A DNA stretch of 5,351 bases from Actinomycetota bacterium (GTDB lineage Bacteria; Actinomycetota; Thermoleophilia; UBA2241). Below are positions 1-5,131 of this stretch, piece after piece. Both the position numbers and the translations under genes were made by a program. The first letter of the stretch is position 1; each line of letters opens with the position of its first letter. The notes beneath the pieces were generated by a model, which had not been told where the DNA came from, searched no databases, and was given only the letters and a program-made list of their open reading frames with translations. The DNA is taken from contig PKYM01000319.1 in NCBI GenBank assembly GCA_003132645.1, positions 179-5,529 on the forward strand, in the 5' to 3' direction.

Positions 1-1
1 C

Positions 2-1147
2 TGGATGCTGGGCGCGGCGAGCTATCGCGCCGCCGGCGTGCCGAGCGTCCCCCGTCTGTTCCTGTGCGCGGTCACCGGCATCATCGTGACCGCCCTCATC
101 GTGGTCATCACCGAGTACTTCACCGCCACCCGCTACAACCCGGTCAAGAGCATCGCCAAGTCGAGCATCACCGGCCATGCCACCAACATCATCCAGGGCC
201 TGGCTGTCTCGATGCAGTCGACCGCCCTGCCGGTGCTCGTCATCGCGGCCGGCATCCTGGCGAGCTACCTCGCGGCCGGCGGCGGCAACGGTGGCCTCTA
301 CGGCATCGCCGTGGCCGTCATGGCCATGCTCTCGATGACCGGCATCATCGTGGCGATCGACGCCTACGGGCCGATCACCGACAACGCCGGCGGCATCGCC
401 GAGATGGCCAACCTGCCCGACGCCGTGCGCGCCACGACCGATCCGCTCGACGCGGTCGGCAACACCACCAAAGCCATTACCAAGGGCTACGCCATCGGTT
501 CGGCCGGCTTCGCCGCTCTTATCCTGTTCGTCTCGTACACCAACGACCTCAAGACGAACTTCGGCCCCGGCGTGGTCAACCTCTTCCGGGTCAACGAGCC
601 CTGGGTGCTGGTCGGCCTGCTGATCGGCGGCCTGCTGCCCTACCTGTTCGCCAGCCTGTGCATGCAGGCCGTGGGCCGCGCCGGCGGCAAAGTGGTCGAA
701 GAGGTGCGCCGCCAGTTCCGCGAGATCCCCGGCATCATGAAGGGCACCGACAAACCCGAGTACGGCAAGGCCGTCGACATCGTCACCCGCTCGGCCATCC
801 GCGAGATGATGCTGCCGGCCGCCATTCCGGTGCTCACCCCGATCATCATCGCCGTGGTCTTCTGGAACAAGGCGTACCTGGTGCTCGGCGGCGTGCTCAT
901 GGGCTCGATCATCACCGGCCTGTTCCTGGCCATCTCGATGACGAGCGGCGGCGGCGCCTGGGACAACGCCAAGAAGCTGATCGAAGACGGCGCCTACGGC
1001 GGCAAGGGCTCCGACGCCCACGCTGCGGCGGTCACCGGCGACACGGTCGGCGACCCCTACAAGGACACCGCGGGCCCGGCGATCAACCCGATGATCAAGG
1101 TCATCAATATCGTCGCCCTGCTTGTCATCCCGTTCCTGGTCCACTAG
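2..1147 (+). CDS. hppA: Membrane-bound proton-translocating pyrophosphatase, K+-independent type (C-terminal half, 5' end outside window)
   Basis: This integral membrane enzyme hydrolyses cytosolic pyrophosphate and pumps protons out. The frame is open from the window edge, so about 380 C-terminal residues of a usual 680-800 are present, with about eight hydrophobic segments; the N-terminal DVGADLVGKVE catalytic motif must lie upstream. Counting from the ATG at 5, visible family signatures are [15 protein letters not shown] (37-51) followed by [20 protein letters not shown], the catalytic loop [14 protein letters not shown] (121-134), and [21 protein letters not shown] (345-365), whose acidic residues bind Mg-PPi. 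In [10 protein letters not shown] (152-161), Lys156 and Thr159 sit at the two positions that are both Ala-type in K+-dependent enzymes, which predicts a K+-independent H+ pump. The ATG at 5 is internal, not the true start. No frameshift or missing key residue is seen. A strong terminator follows 14 bases after the stop, so the gene probably ends its transcription unit. Confidence 0.97.
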   Translation, partial: WMLGAASYRAAGVPSVPRLFLCAVTGIIVTALIVVITEYFTATRYNPVKSIAKSSITGHATNIIQGLAVSMQSTALPVLVIAAGILASYLAAGGGNGGLYGIAVAVMAMLSMTGIIVAIDAYGPITDNAGGIAEMANLPDAVRATTDPLDAVGNTTKAITKGYAIGSAGFAALILFVSYTNDLKTNFGPGVVNLFRVNEPWVLVGLLIGGLLPYLFASLCMQAVGRAGGKVVEEVRRQFREIPGIMKGTDKPEYGKAVDIVTRSAIREMMLPAAIPVLTPIIIAVVFWNKAYLVLGGVLMGSIITGLFLAISMTSGGGAWDNAKKLIEDGAYGGKGSDAHAAAVTGDTVGDPYKDTAGPAINPMIKVINIVALLVIPFLVH

Positions 1148-1161
1148 CGCACCGACGGCGT

Positions 1162-1213
1162 GCCGGGCGGAGCCTGCGGCTGCAAGCCGCAGGCTCCGCC
1201 CGGCCGCTCTTTT
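1162..1213 (+). terminator. Strong intrinsic terminator after hppA
   Basis: A perfect 19-bp inverted repeat has arms GCCGGGCGGAGCCTGCGGC (1162-1180) and its complement at 1186-1204, separated by the loop TGCAA. The T-rich run TCTTTT follows at 1208-1213. Stem length, GC content, tight loop and U-tract all fit a Rho-independent terminator, placed 14 bases after the hppA stop. A second T-run (five T at 1230-1234) in a near-copy of the context CGCT(C)TTTTGCC lies about 20 bases downstream and may act as a fallback release site. Confidence 0.9.
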
Positions 1214-1266
1214 GCCCGCGCCCGGTCGCTTTTTGCCCCCGCCTTCGTGTAGCCGGCGAGCTTCTG

Positions 1267-1295
1267 TCGCCACTCCTTGCACGCTGTGCTATCGT
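1267..1295 (+). promoter_or_regulatory. Possible extended -10 promoter for the 52-residue membrane protein
   Basis: TCGCCA (1267-1272, 4/6 to the housekeeping -35) and TATCGT (1290-1295, 4/6 to the -10) are separated by 17 bases. The -10 is preceded by TGC, an extended -10 element. It lies downstream of the hppA terminator and about 35 bases before the next start codon, the expected place for a new promoter. The match is modest and could be chance. Confidence 0.35.
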
Positions 1296-1330
1296 GTCGT
1301 CATTGCCTCGTCTCGCGACGGGGCGTCCGT

Positions 1331-1489
1331 ATGAAGAGAGCACATAAAATCCTGGCCGTCGTGTTTGCCGTCGTGGGCGCGGCGCTGGTCGTGAGAGGGG
1401 TCGCGGGTGGCATCTGGCCCGTGTCTTTGCAGTTCCTGGCGGGGCTGCTCATGCTTGTCCTGGCCGTGCTGCGCTGGATGTATGCCTAG
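1331..1489 (+). CDS. Small two-helix membrane protein of unknown function
   Basis: This 52-residue frame starts at an ATG and encodes MKRAHKILAVVFAVVGAALV at its N-terminus. The basic N-terminus is followed by one hydrophobic helix (about residues 7-27), a short Gly/Trp/Pro turn (GGIWP, 26-30), and a second helix (about 31-48) ending in RWMYA. Positive charges lie at both outer ends (MKRAHK and RW), predicting both termini inside. GGGG at 1320-1323 gives a modest Shine-Dalgarno 7 bases before the ATG. The frame continues upstream to a TTG at 1277, but those extra residues are Cys/Arg-rich and not membrane-like, so the ATG is preferred. I do not recognise a family. Support comes from hydrophobic patterning, placement after a terminator, and the absence of an overlapping better frame. 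It could be cotranscribed with the permease 84 bases downstream. Function unknown. Confidence 0.6.
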   Translation: MKRAHKILAVVFAVVGAALVVRGVAGGIWPVSLQFLAGLLMLVLAVLRWMYA

Positions 1490-1510
1490 GTGCTCGACCT
1501 TCGTCGCGAA

Positions 1511-1547
1511 CGACCGGCGGTGGCCCGCCGTCGGGCGCCCGACGGCG
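1511..1547 (+). promoter_or_regulatory. Two mutually exclusive hairpins upstream of the APC permease
   Basis: A perfect 22-base palindrome at 1526-1547 (half-site CGCCGTCGGGC) can fold as a hairpin or act as a dyad operator. A competing hairpin at 1511-1533 pairs CGGCGG (1515-1520) with CCGCCG (1525-1530) around the loop TGGC, extended by CGA/TCG across one bulged C. The two share 1526-1533 and cannot form together. No T-run follows, so neither is an intrinsic terminator. The palindrome ends 26 bases before the permease start. Whether it works in RNA or as a protein-binding site cannot be told from sequence. Confidence 0.4.
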
Positions 1548-1573
1548 CTGCCACTCACGAGCTGAGTCGCTAG

Positions 1574-3772
1574 ATGGCCCGACGCAAGAAACGCGAAGCG
1601 CATCTCCACAAGGTGCTGGGCGTTCCCGCCCTGTTCAGCACCGCCTACGGCAACGTCGGCTCGTCGATCTACTACGCCCTGGGCGTCGTCGCCCTGTACG
1701 CGCTTGGCCTCACGCCGCTCGTTTTCATGCTCACCGGCCTGCTGTTCGTGATGACCGCCTTCTCGTATGCCGAAGCGACCACGATGTTCCCCGAGGCCGG
1801 CGGCTCGTCGAGCTTCGCGCGCCACACCTTCAACGAGTTCGTCAGCTTCGGCGCCGGCTGGGCGCTGATGCTCGACTACATCATCACGATCGCCATCTCG
1901 GCTTTCTTCGTGCCCAACTACCTGGCCACGTTCTGGCCCATCCTCAAGACGTGGCCGTACAACTCGATCGGCGGCATCACCGTCATCGTGTTCCTCGTCA
2001 TCATCAACATCTTCGGTATCAAAGAGGCGGCGCGCCTCAACATCGTGCTGGCCATCGCCGACCTCAGCACCCAGGTGCTGCTGGCCGTCGTCGGGCTGTT
2101 CGTCTTTCTGTCGCCCAGGCTGCTGATCACCCAGATCCACTTCGGCACGGCGCCGACGCTGCACCAGTTCATCTACGGCATCTCGATCGGCACGGTGGCC
2201 TACACCGGCATCGAGACGATCTCCAACATGGCCGAGGAGTCATCCGACCCCGGCCGCGACGTGCCCAAGGCGGTCAAGTACGTGCTGGTCGCCGTGCTCG
2301 GCGTGTACTTCGCGATCTCCATGGTCGGGCTGTCGGCCATGCCGGTCCACTACAACGTGCTGGCCGTGAACCCGGCCACCAAGACGGTGCTGCCTGTCGC
2401 GGTCCAGCCCGCGCCCGGCAAGGAGGCCGCGACGGGTCCCTGGGTGCTCAAGAGCGATCCCAGCACGTCCGTGTACGTCACTGTCGATGCCGCCGATCTG
2501 ACGATCTCGCCGGCCTCCGCCCCGCTCAAGGTCACGGGCGCCGTCTACCGGCAGAACGGGCAGTGGGTGACCAAGCTCTGGGCCACCCAGCTCGGCACCG
2601 TCTGGGAGGCCGACCCGCTGCAGGGCATCGTCCAGAACCTGCCCCACGGACTGGCCTGGATGCGCATCCTGCTGGCGCCCTGGATCGCCCTGCTGGCGGC
2701 CACCATCCTGATCATCGGCACCAACGCCGGCATCATCGGCTCGTCGCGCCTGGCGTACTCGATGGCCGGCCATAAACAGCTCCCACCGATCCTCTCCCGC
2801 GTGCACCCGACGCGGTTCACACCCTATGTCTCGATCGCCCTGTTCGGCACCATCGCCTCGATCCTCATACTGCCGGGCCGGATCGGCCTGCTCGCCGACC
2901 TCTATGCGTTCGGCGCCATGATCTCATTCACCGTCGCGCACGTCTGCGTGGTGGCCCTGCGCTTCAAGGCCCCCGACATCGAACGCCCCTGGAAGGCGCC
3001 GCTCAACGTCCGCATAGGAGGGGGGATCTTGCCGCTGACGGCGGTGATCGGCGGGCTCGGCACGGCGACAGTCTGGGTGGTCGTTGTCCTGACGCACGTC
3101 GAAGGACGCATCGTGGGCCTGAGCTGGATGGCCGTCGGCTTCGTCATCTACGTGGTCTACCGCAAGCGCAAGGGCTATTCGCTGACCAAGACGGTCAAGG
3201 CGGTGCCGCTGCCCGAAGCGGTCTCCGAGGACATCGTCTACGATCAGCTCCTCGTGCCGATCGTAGGCTCGCGCATCACCGACGAGATGATGGTGCTGGC
3301 CTGCCAGCTCGCCACCGAGAAGCAGTCGGCGGTCGACGCCCTCTACGTCATCGAGGTGCCGTTCAACCTGCCGCTCAACGCCCGCCTGCCCCAGGAGCGC
3401 GAGAACGCCAAGGCCCTGCTCGAACAGGCGGCGGTGGTCGCCGACCAGTTCGGAGTGACGATGACCCCGATCGTGGTGACCGCCCGGGCGGCCGGGCGGG
3501 CGATCGTCGACGAGGCCAAGGAGCGCCGCTCCGAGGTCATCATCCTCGGCGCCACCCGCAAGCGCCGCTTCACCGAACGCGCCCTCGGCAGCACCATCGA
3601 TTACGTGCTCCAGCATGCGCCGTGCGAGGTGCTCATCAACCTCGTGCCCTTCGAGGGTGTCTATGTGACCGACGGTGCCGAGCGCACCGAGGCCGCGGCC
3701 GCGGCCGCGCAACGTCGGGTGCCGGCGGCTCCCGGCGCCGACGACGACAATGAGGGCCGGCCCCGAGGTTGA
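1574..3772 (+). CDS. APC-superfamily permease with C-terminal universal stress protein (Usp) domain; amino acid or possibly K+ transporter
   Basis: This 732-residue cytoplasmic-membrane symporter has a LeuT-type fold. After a basic N-terminus (MARRKKREAH) come about twelve predicted helices: roughly 14-37, 44-64, 92-116, 131-149, 155-178, 196-215, 236-256, 364-389, 417-434, 438-461, 483-506 and 511-528. The helix 1 region GNVGSSIYYALG (26-37), the helix 6 region TGIETISNMAEE (211-222) and the RLAYSMAGHKQLP loop (392-404) are typical of APC permeases. Between helices 7 and 8, about 100 residues (258-360) form an external beta-like insertion. A Usp-like domain follows (about 555-692), with LLVPIVGS at its start and GATRKRRFTERALGS (659-673) as the phosphate loop; the second Gly is replaced by Arg662. 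The tail (693-732) is Ala-rich then acidic and probably disordered. The start is the first ATG after an in-frame TAG and has no clear Shine-Dalgarno. Substrate is uncertain: standard annotation would say amino acid, but RCK neighbours and KimA-like residues allow K+. Confidence 0.93.
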   Translation: MARRKKREAHLHKVLGVPALFSTAYGNVGSSIYYALGVVALYALGLTPLVFMLTGLLFVMTAFSYAEATTMFPEAGGSSSFARHTFNEFVSFGAGWALMLDYIITIAISAFFVPNYLATFWPILKTWPYNSIGGITVIVFLVIINIFGIKEAARLNIVLAIADLSTQVLLAVVGLFVFLSPRLLITQIHFGTAPTLHQFIYGISIGTVAYTGIETISNMAEESSDPGRDVPKAVKYVLVAVLGVYFAISMVGLSAMPVHYNVLAVNPATKTVLPVAVQPAPGKEAATGPWVLKSDPSTSVYVTVDAADLTISPASAPLKVTGAVYRQNGQWVTKLWATQLGTVWEADPLQGIVQNLPHGLAWMRILLAPWIALLAATILIIGTNAGIIGSSRLAYSMAGHKQLPPILSRVHPTRFTPYVSIALFGTIASILILPGRIGLLADLYAFGAMISFTVAHVCVVALRFKAPDIERPWKAPLNVRIGGGILPLTAVIGGLGTATVWVVVVLTHVEGRIVGLSWMAVGFVIYVVYRKRKGYSLTKTVKAVPLPEAVSEDIVYDQLLVPIVGSRITDEMMVLACQLATEKQSAVDALYVIEVPFNLPLNARLPQERENAKALLEQAAVVADQFGVTMTPIVVTARAAGRAIVDEAKERRSEVIILGATRKRRFTERALGSTIDYVLQHAPCEVLINLVPFEGVYVTDGAERTEAAAAAAQRRVPAAPGADDDNEGRPRG
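3691..3708 (+). repeat. Hexanucleotide tandem repeat (GGCCGC)x3 in the permease tail
   Basis: Three perfect copies of GGCCGC encode most of the alanine run in the disordered tail of the permease (residues about 707-712). Because the unit is six bases, slippage would keep the frame and change only the number of alanines. No regulatory role is evident. Confidence 0.7.
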
Positions 3773-3799
3773 CGCGCGCCGCGCGGTTGGCGGTATGCT
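3769..3799 (+). promoter_or_regulatory. Promoter for the TrkA-like pair, -35 overlapping the permease stop codon
   Basis: TTGACG (3769-3774, 5/6 to the housekeeping -35) includes the permease TGA stop (3770-3772). TATGCT (3794-3799) is a good high-GC-type -10. The 19-base spacer is longer than the ideal 17. Transcription would begin near 3805, giving an untranslated leader of about 130 bases. This implies the TrkA-like genes can be expressed separately from the permease as well as by read-through. Confidence 0.55.
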
Positions 3800-3816
3800 C
3801 CCTCACAGAGACAAGC

Positions 3817-3870
3817 GGCGACGCCGCGCCGGTGCTTCGAATGCCACTGAAGACCGATGGCGCCGTCGCC
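3817..3870 (+). promoter_or_regulatory. Structured leader RNA: 19-bp bulged stem-loop before the TrkA-like pair
   Basis: Nineteen Watson-Crick pairs form one continuous hairpin: GGCGACG (3817-3823) with CGTCGCC (3864-3870); a CC bulge; GCGCC (3826-3830) with GGCGC (3859-3863); a GAU bulge (3856-3858); GGT (3831-3833) with ACC (3853-3855); a single bulged G3834; and CTTC (3835-3838) with GAAG (3849-3852), closing a 10-base loop GAATGCCACT. No T-run follows, so it is not an intrinsic terminator. A weaker hairpin (GGTG 3896-3899 with CGCC 3916-3919, and CCCT 3903-3906 with AGGG 3912-3915) lies between it and the ribosome-binding site. It does not resemble the ydaO c-di-AMP riboswitch or any other class I recall. 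The structure is seen in the sequence; a regulatory role is inferred. Confidence 0.5.
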
Positions 3871-3924
3871 CGGGTGGCCTGCATGCTTAAAACAAGGTGT
3901 CCCCCTGCGTGAGGGCGCCGCGAC

Positions 3925-3932
3925 GAAGGTGA
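3925..3932 (+). promoter_or_regulatory. Shine-Dalgarno of the first TrkA-like gene
   Basis: GAAGGTGA reads on into T, so AAGGTGAT (3926-3933) is complementary to the 3' end of 16S rRNA. It sits directly before the ATG at 3937 at normal spacing and fixes that start. It lies about six bases after the small hairpin that ends at 3919. Confidence 0.75.
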
Positions 3933-3936
3933 TGCC

Positions 3937-4350
3937 ATGTACATCGTTATCGCAGGATGTGGCCGGGTGGGATCGAGCCTCGCCAGACAGCTTGTCGACG
4001 AGGGGTACGACGTGTGCGTGATCGACGAGAGCCCTGAGGCGCTGACGCTGCTAGGCGACGACTTTCCCGGCCAGTTCGTGATCGGTCAGGCAATCGACTG
4101 GGAGACACTGAACGAGGCGCGCGTCCGCGAGGCCGACGCCTACGTCACGACCACCGACGGCGACAACACCAACATCGTCTCGGCCCAGCTTGTGCGCGAA
4201 CACTTCGGCGTGCCCTGCTGCGTGGCCCGGGTGTTCGACCCCCTGCGGGCCGACCTGTTCGAACAGACCGGCATCCGCACGGTCTGTCCCACCAAAGACG
4301 CGCGAGCGCTGCTGCACGAAGCCATCGGCTCGTGCAAGCTGGGAGGCTGA
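3937..4350 (+). CDS. TrkA-like K+ uptake regulatory protein, RCK_N domain only
   Basis: This 137-residue cytosolic protein is a single Rossmann nucleotide-binding (RCK_N/TrkA-N) domain. The first strand and glycine loop read YIVIAGCGRVGSSLA (2-16, GxGxxG at 7-12). The second strand VCVID ends in Asp30, the acidic residue that holds the ribose of NAD(H)-type ligands. Residues 66-80 (ADAYVTTTDGDNTNI) form the usual strand-loop after the fourth strand. RCK proteins form the ring that gates Trk/Ktr K+ channels in response to nucleotides. Usual TrkA-like proteins of 215-230 residues add an RCK_C domain, which is absent: the frame stops at GSCKLGG and the next gene begins four bases later, with no sign of a frameshift. 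It probably pairs with the following RCK protein, as in the mycobacterial ceoB-ceoC pair. No channel subunit is in the window. Confidence 0.92.
   Translation: MYIVIAGCGRVGSSLARQLVDEGYDVCVIDESPEALTLLGDDFPGQFVIGQAIDWETLNEARVREADAYVTTTDGDNTNIVSAQLVREHFGVPCCVARVFDPLRADLFEQTGIRTVCPTKDARALLHEAIGSCKLGG
4341..4346 (+). promoter_or_regulatory. Shine-Dalgarno of the second TrkA-like gene inside the first
   Basis: GGGAGG lies within the last codons of the upstream gene, 8 bases before the ATG at 4355. Only four bases separate the upstream stop from this ATG, which supports translational coupling and decides the start. Confidence 0.8.
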
Positions 4351-4354
4351 GAGC

Positions 4355-5068
4355 ATGTTCATCGTGATCATCGGCTGCGGCAAGGTGGGGGTCAACACCG
4401 CGCGCAGCCTGCTCAACATGGGCCACGAGGTGATCGTCATCGAGCAGCGCAAGAGCCGCTACGACCTGCTGCTCGAGGAGCTCGGCGACTGCCTGATGTT
4501 CGGCGACGGCACCGAGATCTGGGTGCTCGAAAAGGCCGGTATCGGCCGCGCCGACCTGGTGGTCGCCGTGACCGGCGACGACGAAGACAACATCATCATC
4601 TCGCAGATCGCCAAGCTCAAGTACGCTGCCCCCAAAGTCGTGGCGCGCGTCAACAACCCCTTCAACCAGCCCACCTTCGACCTGCTCGGCATCGACGCCA
4701 CGATCTGTGCGGCCGCCAACATGCTGCGCCTCATCATGCACGAGCTGCCGGCCCACAAGTTCGTGCCGCTGCTCACGCTCAAGCGCGAGAACATCGAGCT
4801 CGTGGAGCTCGAGGTGGGGGAGACCTCGCCGCTGGCCAACCAGAGGATCGAAGACATCACGCTGCCCGACGGCGTGTTGCTGTCGGCCATCCTGCGCGAC
4901 GGCAAGGCGCTGCTGCCCGCCCACGCCGGCGAGATCCTGCCAGGGGACTACGTGATCTGTCTGCTCGAGCCCGGCAGGGAGACCGAGCTGATCAGGACCT
5001 TCCTGCCCGAGGAGAGCCCCGAGGCGATCCAGGCCGAGGGCGAGATCGACGTTCACTCCGGGGAGTAG
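4355..5068 (+). CDS. TrkA-like K+ uptake regulatory protein, RCK_N plus RCK_C
   Basis: This 237-residue cytosolic protein is of normal length for a small TrkA homologue. The RCK_N domain (about 1-125) opens with MFIVIIGCGKVGVNTA, carrying GxGxxG at 7-12, and Glu30 (VIVIEQRKSR) ends the second strand. FGDGTE (49-54) and ADLVVAVTGDDEDNI (66-80) are the conserved loops of this family. The RCK_C domain (about 146-205) includes SPLANQRIEDITLPDGVLLS and ILPGDYVICL, the ligand-sensing fold that binds small effectors such as cyclic dinucleotides in some relatives. An acidic tail follows. It starts four bases after its single-domain paralogue, so the two are almost certainly cotranslated and likely assemble into a mixed ring. 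Gating of a K+ transporter is the family role; the partner here is not shown, but the adjacent permease is a candidate. Confidence 0.95.
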   Translation: MFIVIIGCGKVGVNTARSLLNMGHEVIVIEQRKSRYDLLLEELGDCLMFGDGTEIWVLEKAGIGRADLVVAVTGDDEDNIIISQIAKLKYAAPKVVARVNNPFNQPTFDLLGIDATICAAANMLRLIMHELPAHKFVPLLTLKRENIELVELEVGETSPLANQRIEDITLPDGVLLSAILRDGKALLPAHAGEILPGDYVICLLEPGRETELIRTFLPEESPEAIQAEGEIDVHSGE

Positions 5069-5081
5069 GGCCGTCGGCTGG

Positions 5082-5120
5082 GGGGAGCGGCCCAGACGCT
5101 CCCCGCGGAACGGGGAGGAG
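5082..5120 (+). promoter_or_regulatory. Competing hairpins over the ribosome-binding site of the last gene
   Basis: Hairpin A pairs GGGGAGCG (5082-5089) with CGCTCCCC (5097-5104) around a seven-base loop. Hairpin B pairs CTCCCCG (5099-5105) with CGGGGAG (5111-5117) around CGGAA. They share 5099-5104 and exclude each other. B covers most of the Shine-Dalgarno GGGGAGGAG (5112-5120), whereas A leaves it free. No T-run follows A. The arrangement resembles a small translational switch, but this is inference from pairing alone. Confidence 0.4.
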
Positions 5121-5131
5121 TTGGTGACACG

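Noticed and set aside
1277..1330. TTG start extending the small membrane protein by 18 residues
   Set aside because: The extension (Cys/Arg/His-rich) overlaps the candidate promoter and lacks the basic-then-hydrophobic pattern; the ATG at 1331 has a better start context.
64..1347. Long + strand open frame in another phase of hppA
   Set aside because: The translation is an Arg/His-rich low-complexity shadow typical of an alternate frame in high-GC DNA, and it overlaps a certain pyrophosphatase.
1526..1547. Palindrome as an intrinsic terminator of the small membrane gene
   Set aside because: No T-run follows either side; the downstream bases are GCTGCCACTC.
1289..2164. Long minus-strand open frame of 291 codons across the permease start
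   Set aside because: Its composition (Asp/Arg/His/Gln-rich, no hydrophobic core) is that of an antisense shadow; it overlaps a clear permease and the small membrane gene.
3806..3936. ydaO-type c-di-AMP riboswitch in the TrkA leader
   Set aside because: It was expected from gene function, but the conserved GGGGAA-type blocks and pseudoknot segments of that class are not visible; the leader has a single long bulged stem instead.
4340..4355. Frameshift splitting one fused RCK protein into two genes
   Set aside because: Each gene has its own complete glycine loop at its N-terminus, its own Shine-Dalgarno and its own start, so this is a tandem pair and not a broken fusion.
4145..5056. Minus-strand open frame of 303 codons opposite the TrkA-like genes
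   Set aside because: It is antisense to two well-recognised RCK proteins, and no Shine-Dalgarno or domain was recognised in it.
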